From positions 55,016 through 119,015 of the forward strand of contig JAYZUZ010000019.1 of NCBI GenBank assembly GCA_036156195.1: a stretch of 64,000 nt of DNA, given 5' to 3'. The notes beneath the pieces are model-generated. The model saw only the letters and a list, made by a program, of their open reading frames with translations, was not told where the DNA came from and made no database searches. Source of the DNA: Abyssibacter sp036156195. GTDB lineage: Bacteria; Pseudomonadota; Gammaproteobacteria; Nevskiales; OUC007. How positions within the stretch are numbered: the first letter of the stretch is position 1; each line of letters begins with the position of its first letter. Made by a program: the position numbers and the translations under genes. Of the stretch, positions 1 to 8,205 are shown in pieces.

Positions 1-967
1 CGGTATTCGGTCCACGCACCCGGGTTCGCAGCTGTTCGATGCGCGCATCCGGCACAAGGCAGTCATCCAGCTCCAGGCGCTCGACGAGCGCACGGGCGCG
101 GCGCGAGCGCGCACCTGATCGCTGCACTTCGACGCCCAGGCGCACGGCGGCCCGCACCATGGCAGCGCTGTCATCCGCCGACTCGCCCTGCACAGCCACA
201 CGCTTGGTGAGTTCACCGACCTGACCCATCTGCCGCTTCAGTTCGAGACTGTCTGACAGCTTGAGCGCCAGGAGGCATTCAACCGCCGCTGCAGCGGCCT
301 GCATCATCAGCGTGCAGGCGGGTCCGCTCGCCTGAGTTTGCAGATGTTCGGTAATCCGTCCGATCCGCTTGAGACTGTCGATGCGATCCTCGCCCCGCAC
401 CCAGCCGCGCATCGCCTTGTGCAGCGCCGGCAGCAGCTTGCGTGCGGCCACGCTGACCACCGCCTCGCGGGACGGATCTTCGATGGCATCCAGCGCGATG
501 AGTCCAGCATCAAAAATGTGCCGTGTGACGAGGTCTGCCTCGCTGAGCACACCCTGGCCGCAGGACACCCGCAACTCGTTGATGATGGGGTGAAACACCA
601 GCAGAGCGTCCTGTTCGCCCGCACCGAGCAGGTCCAGGTAATCGCTGAGCTGGACCGACGCCCCCAACAAGGCCGTGATGGCCGCTTCGCGATCGCGAAT
701 CTCCGCCTGATCCGATGCCAGCGCCTGCACAGTGACCTTCATGGCATCGGCCAGATTGGCTGCGCCGTAACACTGGATGACCGTGGCAATACCGCGAATC
801 TGATGCAATTCGACGACGCATTTCTGCAGCAGCAAGTCCGCGTCATCGCGTTCCATCGACTGTTCGATGTGGTCGCGCACGCGGGCAAGGCTTTGCTCCA
901 GCTCACCACGCAGCCAGTGCAGGCTGTTGCTCACATCGTGCGCAGACGTACCCAGGGCCGCACTCAT
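1..967 (-). CDS. chpA: ChpA/PilL-type hybrid histidine kinase, N-terminal part (cut by window edge)
   Basis: Reading the minus strand from an ATG at 967 gives an uninterrupted frame of 322 codons that runs off the left edge. The start MSAALGTSAHDVSNSLHWLR, followed by an ELHQIRG...YGAANLADAM stretch, looks like the FimL/Hpt-like helical repeats at the N terminus of ChpA/PilL, the large CheA-like kinase that controls type IV pilus motility. The kinase core, CheW-like and receiver domains expected in this family lie outside the window. The ATG overlaps the TGA of the upstream CheW-like gene (ATGA), so the two are probably translationally coupled. Family placement rests on this sequence plus the pilG-pilI neighbours. 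The distal domains are inferred, not seen. Confidence 0.85.
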   Translation of the reverse strand, partial: MSAALGTSAHDVSNSLHWLRGELEQSLARVRDHIEQSMERDDADLLLQKCVVELHQIRGIATVIQCYGAANLADAMKVTVQALASDQAEIRDREAAITALLGASVQLSDYLDLLGAGEQDALLVFHPIINELRVSCGQGVLSEADLVTRHIFDAGLIALDAIEDPSREAVVSVAARKLLPALHKAMRGWVRGEDRIDSLKRIGRITEHLQTQASGPACTLMMQAAAAAVECLLALKLSDSLELKRQMGQVGELTKRVAVQGESADDSAAMVRAAVRLGVEVQRSGARSRRARALVERLELDDCLVPDARIEQLRTRVRGPNT

Positions 968-1521
968 GCTGCTGCTCCGCTCAAAGGCTGCTCGTCAAGG
1001 CCCGCTTCGGCCGCACGGTGCAGCGACAGGGCAAGCCATGGCTGGCCATCGCGCACAAATCCCCCCAGCAGGTACGGCGCAACGGTTGGTGAGGCTTCTT
1101 CCAGCGCTCGCATCCGCTGATCGCCAGGTTCAAAATTTCGATAGCCAAAGACTTCATCCACCAAAAAGGCCACCGGATCTGTCTCTGCATTCAGCAGCAG
1201 GAGTCGCGTATCAGCGGTGGGGACATGAAGTTCTTCGCCGAGCAGGCGTCCCAAATCCATGACGGGATAAAGCGCGCCGCGTACATTGGCCACGCCGCGC
1301 ATCCAGTCCGGTGCGTTGGGCACCCGGGTCATACGCGGAGGCAGCAGCACCTCGCGCACGTCGGCACGCGGCGCAACAAACAGTTGATCGCGCAGTCGCA
1401 GACCCAACCCGGTCCAGCTGCGCACCGCCTGTAACCCACCCTCGCCGACACCGGCCTGGAGCCGGCGCTCCAGTGCCACCAGCTGGGCATAGGGCGACAG
1501 CGTCGAAACGTCGGACGACAT
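964..1521 (-). CDS. pilI: PilI-like CheW-domain coupling protein
   Basis: A 185-residue single-domain protein. It carries CheW-type features: a GLRLRDQLFVAPRADVREVL strand region, MRGVANVRGALYPVMDLGRLL (the usual GxxNLRGxxxPVxDL element) and a C-terminal SLHRAAEAGL tail. CheW proteins couple methyl-accepting chemoreceptors to a CheA-type kinase; here the expected partners are PilJ (10973-13075) and ChpA just downstream. Its ATG shares one base with the pilG stop codon, and its stop overlaps the chpA start, so pilG-pilI-chpA form one tight operon. In Pseudomonas pilH and pilJ sit within this operon; here they are elsewhere. Confidence 0.88.
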   Translation of the reverse strand: MSSDVSTLSPYAQLVALERRLQAGVGEGGLQAVRSWTGLGLRLRDQLFVAPRADVREVLLPPRMTRVPNAPDWMRGVANVRGALYPVMDLGRLLGEELHVPTADTRLLLLNAETDPVAFLVDEVFGYRNFEPGDQRMRALEEASPTVAPYLLGGFVRDGQPWLALSLHRAAEAGLDEQPLSGAAA

Positions 1522-1928
1522 TAGGCCGCTTCAGAGGCTGCGTGCTTGCGAACGGCGCCGAGCAATTCATCGCGCGTAAACGGCTTGGTGAGGTAATGAT
1601 CGGACCCCACGATGCGGCCGCGCGCACGATCGAACAGGCCATCCTTGCTCGACAGCATGATGACCGGCGTGTGCTTGAACCGAGGGTTGCCCTTGATCAG
1701 AGCACAGGCCTGATACCCATCTAACCGCGGCATCATGATGTCGACAAAAATGATGTCCGGATGGTGATCGGCAATCTTGGCGAGCGCCTCGAAACCATCG
1801 ACGGCGGTAATGACGGTGCAGCCCTCGCGCGCCAGTAATGTTTCTGCGGTGCGACGAATGGTCTTACTGTCGTCGATGACCATGACTTTCACGTCTGATA
1901 TCCCCCGTGCTTGTTCTTGTGCTGCCAC
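1521..1928 (-). CDS. pilG: PilG-like single-domain response regulator
   Basis: A 135-residue CheY-like receiver. VMVIDDSKTIRRTAETLL contains the acidic pair, FVDIMMPRLDG carries the phospho-acceptor Asp (about residue 63), MLSSKDG the switch Ser, and YLTKPF the conserved Lys. The sequence is very close to PilG of the Pil-Chp system, which promotes pilus extension. The chosen GTG start at 1928 has AGGGGA six bases upstream; a second GTG eleven codons in, also behind a G-rich stretch, is possible. It is the first gene of the minus-strand pilG-pilI-chpA operon and is divergent from gshA across a 489-base gap. Confidence 0.92.
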   Translation of the reverse strand: MAAQEQARGISDVKVMVIDDSKTIRRTAETLLAREGCTVITAVDGFEALAKIADHHPDIIFVDIMMPRLDGYQACALIKGNPRFKHTPVIMLSSKDGLFDRARGRIVGSDHYLTKPFTRDELLGAVRKHAASEAA

Positions 1929-2417
1929 GTTATTCCCCTAGGGAAGCCCCTGTTCGGCGGCCGTGCACCGCCGTCTGCTGATTGCCCGCGTACCCCAAGG
2001 TCGCCGCGGTTGCGTGAAAGCCGTGTTCCCCCCAGCGACGCCACCCGCCCAGTTCCTCCGAGTCCTGACTTCGAAGTCGTGGGTCACGTCGTTGCCATTT
2101 GCTGCGATACGCAAGAACTGCGTCAAACCAGCAAACCGCGATTCACGCATTCCCCGAATGCGAACGATGCACCGACGGCTCCTGGACGGTCACACCGCGC
2201 ACCAGATTTTTACCATATTTTCATCCATCGCTGGATGACAGCTCCGGGGAACTGCTCAACGGTGAGGGTGCGATCCGGAACAACCCCATAATCTTGTGAG
2301 GAATTTTTTCCCACGAAACGGTCGACTGGCCACCCAGGCGATGAGCACACGCCTGGCAAACCGCGCCAAGATGCTGCATTGCGGTAACATCCGCCCCCCG
2401 ATTTGTTGGAGTGTCGC
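1929..2417. other. Divergent intergenic region between pilG and gshA
   Basis: 489 bases with no convincing gene; the short open frames on both strands resemble nothing known to me. It must hold the promoters of the leftward pilG operon and the rightward gshA operon. I can point only to a weak hairpin at 2334-2356 (CCAGGCG/CGCCTGG) and a small inverted repeat near 2222-2237. No strong -35/-10 pair was found by eye. Confidence 0.5.
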
Positions 2418-3719
2418 ATGGCGCTGCCAGACCCGATGAACGACGCCGAATCCACCCTGCGCGGACCACTGCAGCATCTGGAATCCCAGCTTCTGAGCCA
2501 GCAAGGCGACATCGAAGCCTGGTTCCGGCGGCAGTGGCTGCAAACCCCGGCACCGTTTTACGCGTCAGTGGACCTGCGCAATGCCGGCTACAAGCTCGCG
2601 CCAGTCGACACCAATCTGTTCCCTGCCGGGTTCAATAACCTGGCACCGGAGTTCGAACCGCTGTGCATCCAGGCCCTGCAGTCTGCGGTGGACCGCATCT
2701 GCCCGACCGCACGCTCTCTGCTGGTCATTCCGGAAAACCACACCCGCAACCGGTTTTATCTGGAGAATGTGGCGCGGCTGGTCGAGTTGATGCGCAAGGC
2801 GGGGTTCGATGTGCGCATCGGATCGCTGATGACGGAGCTCACCGAAGCCACGGACATCCAGCTCGACAGTGGGCGCCCACTGCGGCTTGAACCCATTGTC
2901 CGCGAAGGCAACAAGCTGGGCGTAGAAGGTTTCCGACCCTGCGGCCTGATTCTCAACAATGACTTGTCCAGCGGGCTGCCCGACATCCTGGCAGGAGTCG
3001 ACCAGCCCATCATGCCCCCGCCCACGCTGGGCTGGGATCATCGAACCAAGTCCGAGCATTTCTCGGTGTATTCACAGGTTGCTGGCGAGTTTGCCGACAC
3101 GGTGGGCGTCGACCGTTGGTTGATCGACCCGCTGTTCCGCAACTGCGGTCAGATCAATTTCATGAAGCGGGAAGGCGAGGAATGCCTGGCCAGCAACGTC
3201 GAGATGCTGCTGGCTTCGATCCGACAGAAGTACGACGAGTACGGGATTCAGGATGAGCCCTATGTCGTGATCAAATCTGACGCCGGCACTTATGGCATGG
3301 GCATCATGACCGCGCGCTCACCGGACGATGTCACCAGCCTGAATCGGAAGCAGCGCACCAAGATGGCATCGGGCAAGGAAGGCCGGGATGTCACCGGCGC
3401 CATCATCCAGGAGGGCGTTTACACACGTGAGCAGTGGGGCACGCAGCAGGCCTCCGCAGAATCCGTGCTGTACATGATCGACCGATTTGTCGTCGGCGGC
3501 TTTTACCGCGTGCACACCGGTCGCAACGCGACGGACAGCCTCAATGCCCCGGGCATGGAATTCCATCCACTGCCCTTCGCCGACGGTGCATCCCGCCCGG
3601 ATCCGCAGTTGGACCCGGATGCAGGCCCCAACCGCTTTCACGCCTATGGCGTCGTGGCTCGACTGGCGCTGGTTGCCGCAGCGCGTGAAATCGCCCAAAG
3701 CGGCGTCGAAGACGAGTAA
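2418..3719 (+). CDS. gshA: Glutamate-cysteine ligase, proteobacterial GshA type
   Basis: A 433-residue protein recognised as the GshA family (PF08886 type) of glutamate-cysteine ligases, which join glutamate and cysteine in the first step of glutathione synthesis in the cytoplasm. Typical stretches are PVDTNLFPAGFNNL, IPENHTRNRFYLENV and VIKSDAGTYGMGIM. It lies 23 bases upstream of gshB, so both steps of the pathway are in one operon. ATG 2418 is chosen because GGAG lies six bases upstream; an upstream in-frame TTG at 2403 has no such site. It is divergent from pilG, matching the gshB/pilG neighbourhood in Pseudomonas. Confidence 0.92.
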   Translation: MALPDPMNDAESTLRGPLQHLESQLLSQQGDIEAWFRRQWLQTPAPFYASVDLRNAGYKLAPVDTNLFPAGFNNLAPEFEPLCIQALQSAVDRICPTARSLLVIPENHTRNRFYLENVARLVELMRKAGFDVRIGSLMTELTEATDIQLDSGRPLRLEPIVREGNKLGVEGFRPCGLILNNDLSSGLPDILAGVDQPIMPPPTLGWDHRTKSEHFSVYSQVAGEFADTVGVDRWLIDPLFRNCGQINFMKREGEECLASNVEMLLASIRQKYDEYGIQDEPYVVIKSDAGTYGMGIMTARSPDDVTSLNRKQRTKMASGKEGRDVTGAIIQEGVYTREQWGTQQASAESVLYMIDRFVVGGFYRVHTGRNATDSLNAPGMEFHPLPFADGASRPDPQLDPDAGPNRFHAYGVVARLALVAAAREIAQSGVEDE

Positions 3720-3742
3720 ACGCCGCCGTTCCGGAGATCAAC

Positions 3743-4681
3743 ATGCGCCAGCTCGGCGTGGTGATGGACCCCATCGCCAGCATCAAGCCCCCGAAAGACA
3801 CCACGCTGGCCATGCTGCTGGAGGCCCAGCGGCGCGGCTATGCCCTGCACTACTTCGAGATCGCCGACCTCAGCATCCGCGACGGGCGCGCCATGGGTCG
3901 TGGCCGTCGCCTGCAGGTACGCGACGATCCCAGAGATTGGTACACGCTCGAGGCCCCGGCTGAGGCGCCGCTGGCCGAGCTTGACACCCTGCTAATGCGC
4001 AAGGACCCACCGGTTGATGAGGCGTTTTTGTACGCCACACATGTCCTCAGTCGTGCAGAGGCCGAGGGTGTGCAGGTCGTCAACCGACCGGACAGCCTGC
4101 GTAACTGGAATGAAAAGCTGGCCATAGCAGGGTTTGCGCAGTGCACGGCACCCACGCTGGTCAGCATGGACATGGATCGCCTGCAGGCCTTTATCGACGA
4201 ACAGCAGGACAGCATCCTCAAACCGCTGGACGGCATGGGCGGCGCGGGCATCTTCCGCGTGACTGCCCAAGACCCCAACCGGGGCTCCATCGTCGAGACG
4301 CTCACCGCCAACGGCCACCGCGCCGTCATGGCCCAGCGCTACATCCCCGCGGTGACCGAGGGGGACAAGCGCATTTTGATGATTGATGGCGAGCCGGTGG
4401 ATGTCTGCCTCGCACGCATCCCGAAGTCGGGGGAAACCCGCGCCAACCTGGCTGCCGGCGGGCGCGGCGAGGGACGCCCGCTGAGCGAGCGGGATCGCTG
4501 GATCGCCAGCCAGGTCGGCCCCACCCTGCGCGAGCAGGGCCTGCGGTTCGTGGGACTGGATGTCATCGGCGAGTATTTGACAGAAATTAACGTCACCAGC
4601 CCAACCTGTGTCCGCGAGCTGGATGCCCAATTCGGGATCAACATCGCCGGCATGCTGTTCGACGCGCTCGAAACCCGATGA
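3743..4681 (+). CDS. gshB: Glutathione synthetase
   Basis: A 312-residue ATP-grasp ligase that adds glycine to gamma-glutamylcysteine. MRQLGVVMDPIASIKPPKDT is the typical GshB N terminus. LMRKDPPVDEAFLYAT, NRPDSLRNWNEKL, ILKPLDGMGGAGIFRV (ATP-grasp loop) and EINVTSPTCVREL are standard GshB elements. GGAG sits six bases before the ATG. The stop overlaps the apbE start (ATGA), which makes apbE the next cistron of the operon. Confidence 0.96.
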   Translation: MRQLGVVMDPIASIKPPKDTTLAMLLEAQRRGYALHYFEIADLSIRDGRAMGRGRRLQVRDDPRDWYTLEAPAEAPLAELDTLLMRKDPPVDEAFLYATHVLSRAEAEGVQVVNRPDSLRNWNEKLAIAGFAQCTAPTLVSMDMDRLQAFIDEQQDSILKPLDGMGGAGIFRVTAQDPNRGSIVETLTANGHRAVMAQRYIPAVTEGDKRILMIDGEPVDVCLARIPKSGETRANLAAGGRGEGRPLSERDRWIASQVGPTLREQGLRFVGLDVIGEYLTEINVTSPTCVRELDAQFGINIAGMLFDALETR

Positions 4682-5739
4682 AGCGCTGGATCGGCGGCGG
4701 GCTCATCCTGCTGATGATCGCCGTGCTGGTGCTGCGCGGGCGAGAGGAGGAATCCCGCTTCGAGCGCCAGATCTATGTCATGGGCACACTGGTGACGATC
4801 ACCCTGCGGGCGCCAGGATGGGCGGAAACCGACCTGGCCGCGTTGGTCGCAACAGTCGAATCAGACCTGAATCGGTTCCAGCAACGCTGGTCGCCCCGCG
4901 GCAGTGGCGAACTGGCCCAGTTGAATGCGGCGCTGGCCTCGGAGGCCAGCGCCAGCGTGCCTGCTGAACTGCAACCCCTGCTGACGGCGGCCAAGGGCGT
5001 GGCGGATGACAGCTTCGGCACTTTTGATCCGGGCCTGGGCGCTCTGGTTCAGCTCTGGGGTTTTGACGACCCCGAACACTTCCGCGAACTCCCCCCACCC
5101 GCAGACGCCATCACCAAAGCCCGGCAGCGACCGCACCGCCTGTCCCATGCTCAACTATCGGGAAACACACTACGCGCGGAGAGCCCCGGGCTGCTCCTCG
5201 ACTTTGGCGCCATGGCCAAGGGCGCTGCGGTCAGCGACGCGTTGCAACGCCTCCAAGCCGCCGGCATCTCGCATGCCATGGTCAACGCGGGGGGCGATTT
5301 GCAGGTCATCGGGCACGCGGAATCCCGCCCCTGGCGGATTGCCGTGCGTCACCCGCGCCCACCCGAAGATGCACCCCGCCTGCTGGTTGCGCTGGAGTTG
5401 CGGGATGGCGAGGCTGTGTTCACCAGTGGGGACTACGAGCGCTACTTCGAGCATGACGGACGCCGCTACCACCATCTACTCGACCCGCGTACGGGCGAAC
5501 CGGCCACGGGCAGTCAGTCCAGCACTGTTGTGCACGAGGATCCGGCGCTGGCAGATGCACTGGCCACGGCCTTGTTTGTCGGAGGTTCCGAACGTTTCTA
5601 CGATCTGGTCGATGAGTTCGGCCTCACCTACGCAATGCTGATGGACGACCAGGGCATAGTGCACGCGACGCCCGGATTTCTGGAGCGCGCACAATGGCTA
5701 ACCGACGTGCGCTTCGCTCAGGAGCAGGCCGCGCAGTGA
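4678..5739 (+). CDS. apbE: ApbE-family FAD:protein FMN transferase
   Basis: A 353-residue ApbE-like flavin transferase, which attaches FMN from FAD covalently to Thr/Ser of exported redox proteins. Visible elements: an N-terminal hydrophobic anchor (residues 5-20, no lipobox Cys), YVMGTLVTI, DFGAMAKGAAV, MVNAGGDLQVIG, the FTSGDYERYF segment and HHLLDPRTGEPA with the Mg-binding acidic residues. It should act outside the cytoplasmic membrane. It is followed by a NusG-domain-II protein and a Gx transporter. No FMN-binding substrate protein is encoded in this window, so its target is unknown. Confidence 0.92.
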   Translation: MKRWIGGGLILLMIAVLVLRGREEESRFERQIYVMGTLVTITLRAPGWAETDLAALVATVESDLNRFQQRWSPRGSGELAQLNAALASEASASVPAELQPLLTAAKGVADDSFGTFDPGLGALVQLWGFDDPEHFRELPPPADAITKARQRPHRLSHAQLSGNTLRAESPGLLLDFGAMAKGAAVSDALQRLQAAGISHAMVNAGGDLQVIGHAESRPWRIAVRHPRPPEDAPRLLVALELRDGEAVFTSGDYERYFEHDGRRYHHLLDPRTGEPATGSQSSTVVHEDPALADALATALFVGGSERFYDLVDEFGLTYAMLMDDQGIVHATPGFLERAQWLTDVRFAQEQAAQ

Positions 5740-6107
5740 CGCGCCCGTCACCGGCCGATGCCTGCCTGATCCTGGTGCTGGCCGTCACGATCGGCAGCCT
5801 GTACGGGCGCTATTGGTCGCCTGCAGCCGGGCCACCCACACATGCCATCGTCCGCGCTGAGAAGGCGCCTGCTCTTCGCGTCCCGCTGCATGTTGATGCG
5901 CGATTCACGGTGGCGGGACGACTCGGGAACAGCGAACTGGAAGTCCGCGACGGCCGCATTCGCTTTGTCACGTCGCCCTGCCGCCGCAAGGTCTGCCTGC
6001 GTTCGGGCTGGATGCATGCGGCGCACGATGCCACTGCCTGCCTACCCAACCGCATCACCTTGTCGCTCGACAGCCAGCAGCGCCAGTTTGACGGGATTAG
6101 CCAGTGA
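5694..6107 (+). CDS. Membrane-anchored NusG domain II-containing protein
   Basis: A small protein (137 residues from ATG 5694; 123 if the GTG at 5736, which overlaps the apbE stop, is used). It has one N-terminal membrane segment (CLILVLAVTIGSLYG) followed by a periplasmic NusG_II-like domain. That domain contains SPCRRKVCLRSGW and ACLPNRITL, the Cys-containing pattern of the family. It is unrelated to the NusG elongation factor in role. Its function is unknown to me; the family often sits between apbE and a Gx transporter gene, as here, which suggests a link to extracytoplasmic flavin or redox cofactor handling. ATG 5694 has GGAG eight bases upstream; the GTG has AGGAG ten bases upstream. 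Confidence 0.8.
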   Translation: MANRRALRSGAGRAVTRPSPADACLILVLAVTIGSLYGRYWSPAAGPPTHAIVRAEKAPALRVPLHVDARFTVAGRLGNSELEVRDGRIRFVTSPCRRKVCLRSGWMHAAHDATACLPNRITLSLDSQQRQFDGISQ

Positions 6108-6640
6108 CCCGACGCGTGCCCCTGCATCCGCAACGTCGGGATCACATGATTGCCGGATTTGCCGCACTGGCCATCGTGATCCACGTGCTGGAGGCCGGCG
6201 TTCCGACACCCATTCCCGGGATCAAGCCTGGTCTGGCGAATGTGATCACGCTGCTGGTCCTGTTGCGCCATGATCTCCGGGCCGCGATCTGGGTGCAGTT
6301 GCTCCGTGTTCTGGTCGGCAGCCTGCTCATCGGCAGCTTTCTAACCCCCACGTTTCTGCTCAGCCTCGCAGGTGCATCCGGCAGCCTGCTGGTACTGGCA
6401 ATGCTGACGCTGTGGAACCATTTGCTCCCGGCTGCGCGATTCAGCGCCATCGGTCTTGGCGTGGCGGCGGCATGCGCGCATATGGGTGGGCAATTTGTGG
6501 TGGCCTATTACTGGTTCATCCCCCATCCCGGCCTGCTCACCCTGCTGCCGGTATTGCTCACGGCAGCCCTGTTGTTCGGCAGCCTGACCGGCTGGCTGGC
6601 TGGCCGGGTCCATGCACACCTCGCATCATCGGCCACATAG
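6104..6640 (+). CDS. Gx transporter family / heptaprenyl diphosphate synthase component I-like membrane protein
   Basis: A 178-residue integral membrane protein with about five hydrophobic segments. The conserved PTPIPGIKPGLANVITLL block near the N terminus and LLRVLVGSLLIGSF match the Hpre_diP_synt_I / Gx transporter family (PF07456 type), thought to be ECF-like small-molecule transporters. GTG 6104 overlaps the previous stop (GTGA), so it is coupled to the NusG_II gene. The substrate is unknown. The 'heptaprenyl diphosphate synthase' label often attached to this family is doubtful. Linkage with apbE favours a flavin or redox-related cargo, as inference only. Confidence 0.8.
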   Translation: MTRRVPLHPQRRDHMIAGFAALAIVIHVLEAGVPTPIPGIKPGLANVITLLVLLRHDLRAAIWVQLLRVLVGSLLIGSFLTPTFLLSLAGASGSLLVLAMLTLWNHLLPAARFSAIGLGVAAACAHMGGQFVVAYYWFIPHPGLLTLLPVLLTAALLFGSLTGWLAGRVHAHLASSAT

Positions 6641-6721
6641 CGCCCAGGCCGCGCAGCCGAGCCACGCCACCAGATGCGTCCTTGCTTGCGGTGCCCCCGG
6701 CTGCAGCGTGATACTGCCGTC

Positions 6722-7282
6722 ATGACAACAGGCAGTGAACTCAAGAACCAGTTTCTGGTCGCCATGCCCAGTCTCGATGACGAGCATTTTGAGCAGACGG
6801 TGACGTTCCTGTGCGAACACTCGGACCAGGGCGCGTTGGGTCTGGTGATCAATCGGCCCTCCGATCTGTCCGTCGCCAATATGCTGGGCCACATGAACGT
6901 GCCCTGCGAACGCAACCTCGAGAAAGATCCCGTCTTCTGGGGTGGTCCCGTGCAGCCGGAGCGTGGGTTTGTGCTGCATACGGTGGGCACGACCTGGGAA
7001 TCGACCGTCCAGGTCAGCGAACATCTGGCCATTACTTCCTCGCGCGACATCCTCGAGGCAATCGGCCTCGGCAACGGGCCAGAGGAGTACCTCATCACAC
7101 TCGGCTATGCGGGCTGGGATGCAGGCCAGCTTGAGGAAGAGCTGTTGCATAACGCTTGGCTCAATACCCCGGCAGACCGTCAGATTCTCTTCTCGACTGC
7201 ACCACCGGAGCGCTGGGAAGCGTCGCTCAAGCTCTTGGGCGTGGACTTGACCGTCCTGTCAGGCGATGCCGGACACGCCTGA
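6722..7282 (+). CDS. yqgE: YqgE/AlgH family protein (UPF0301)
   Basis: 186 residues from ATG 6722. Family hallmarks are LKNQFLVAMPSLDDEHFEQT near the start, CEHSDQGALGLVINRP, VFWGGPVQPERGFVLH and LGYAGWDAGQLEEEL. The biochemical function of this family is not settled. It is almost always next to ruvX, as here: the ruvX ATG lies 17 bases inside the yqgE 3' end. The same pair precedes pyrR-pyrB-pyrC' in Pseudomonas. Confidence 0.93.
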   Translation: MTTGSELKNQFLVAMPSLDDEHFEQTVTFLCEHSDQGALGLVINRPSDLSVANMLGHMNVPCERNLEKDPVFWGGPVQPERGFVLHTVGTTWESTVQVSEHLAITSSRDILEAIGLGNGPEEYLITLGYAGWDAGQLEEELLHNAWLNTPADRQILFSTAPPERWEASLKLLGVDLTVLSGDAGHA

Positions 7283-7709
7283 GTTCAGCGCACCCGCCGC
7301 ATCAAACACGCCGCCCGCTCCAGCCGCTGGCGTCTATCTCGCCTTCGATTACGGCAGCCAGCGCATCGGCGTCGCCGTGGGTGACACCGTTAGCCGGCAG
7401 CCCAAGCCCGTGGCAACCATCGACAATCAAACCAAGCAGCGCTGGACGCGGATCGCGGAATTAGTAGCGAACTGGCAGCCGGTGGGGCTGGTCGTCGGCG
7501 TGCCGCTGACGCTGGATGGTGAGCGCCAGCCCATGACGGAGGCAGCCGAGCGCTTCTGTCGTCGCCTCGAAGGTCGGTATCATCTACCTGTCTACCCCGC
7601 CGAAGAACGCATGACGTCCCTGGAAGCTGATCTCACCCCGGTGGCCGGCCAGAGCCGCGACGCAGTTGCTGCCGCGCACATTCTGTCCGACTGGCTGGGC
7701 CGTGGCTGA
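7266..7709 (+). CDS. ruvX: RuvX/YqgF, putative Holliday junction resolvase
   Basis: A 147-residue RNase H-fold protein. YLAFDYGSQRIGVAVGD supplies the first catalytic Asp; GLVVGVPLTLDGERQPMT, YPAEERMTSLEA and AAAHILSDWL complete the family pattern. YqgF proteins are proposed to resolve recombination junctions and have also been implicated in 16S rRNA 5' processing. A Pro/Ala-rich stretch of about 20 residues precedes the domain. The following pyrR probably starts inside the ruvX 3' end, so the two are co-transcribed. Confidence 0.92.
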   Translation: MPDTPEFSAPAASNTPPAPAAGVYLAFDYGSQRIGVAVGDTVSRQPKPVATIDNQTKQRWTRIAELVANWQPVGLVVGVPLTLDGERQPMTEAAERFCRRLEGRYHLPVYPAEERMTSLEADLTPVAGQSRDAVAAAHILSDWLGRG

Positions 7710-8205
7710 CCAACCTGACACCAACCGCTTACTCGACACGATGGCGGACGCCTTGCGCACCATGGATCTTGAGGCGCTGGACCCGGTGGTCATCGGCATC
7801 CACACCGGCGGTGCCTGGGTGGCTGACGCACTGGCCAGCCGGCTGGCGCTCGACGCCCCCTCCGGCACCATTGACATCAGCTTTTATCGGGATGACTTCA
7901 GCCGTATCGGCCTTCATCCGCAGATTCGACCATCCCATCTTCCGGTGCCCGTAGATAACCGGGTGGTGTTGTTGGTCGATGATGTGCTCCACACAGGCCG
8001 GACCATCCGCGCTGCCATGAACGAAATATTTGACTACGGTCGACCCGAACGCATCATTCTGGCCGTTCTGGCCAGCCGTCCGGGCCGGGAACTGCCCATC
8101 GCACCCGATGTTGTGGGATTGGCTTTCGACGATTTGCCGCCCGGCGGGCATTTGCGCCTGACAGGCCCTGACCCGCTGACACTGGGCATCGAGGTCACGG
8201 CATGA
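7702..8205 (+). CDS. pyrR: PyrR bifunctional pyrimidine regulator / uracil phosphoribosyltransferase
   Basis: 167 residues from a GTG at 7702 that overlaps the ruvX 3' end; an upstream TTG at 7666 is less likely. The PRPP-binding loop VVLLVDDVLHTGRTIRAAM is intact, as are IGIHTGGAWVADAL and DISFYRDDF, typical of PyrR. In Gram-positives PyrR attenuates the pyr operon by binding its mRNA; in gammaproteobacteria with this pyrR-pyrB-pyrC' layout its regulatory role is less clear. I see no obvious PyrR-binding attenuator in front of pyrB, because the stop of pyrR overlaps the pyrB start (ATGA). Confidence 0.92.
   Translation: MADQPDTNRLLDTMADALRTMDLEALDPVVIGIHTGGAWVADALASRLALDAPSGTIDISFYRDDFSRIGLHPQIRPSHLPVPVDNRVVLLVDDVLHTGRTIRAAMNEIFDYGRPERIILAVLASRPGRELPIAPDVVGLAFDDLPPGGHLRLTGPDPLTLGIEVTA

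Noticed and set aside
2334..2356. Hairpin CCAGGCG/CGCCTGG upstream of gshA as a riboswitch or terminator
   Set aside because: A single 7-bp stem with no T-tract and no wider conserved architecture visible; not enough to name.
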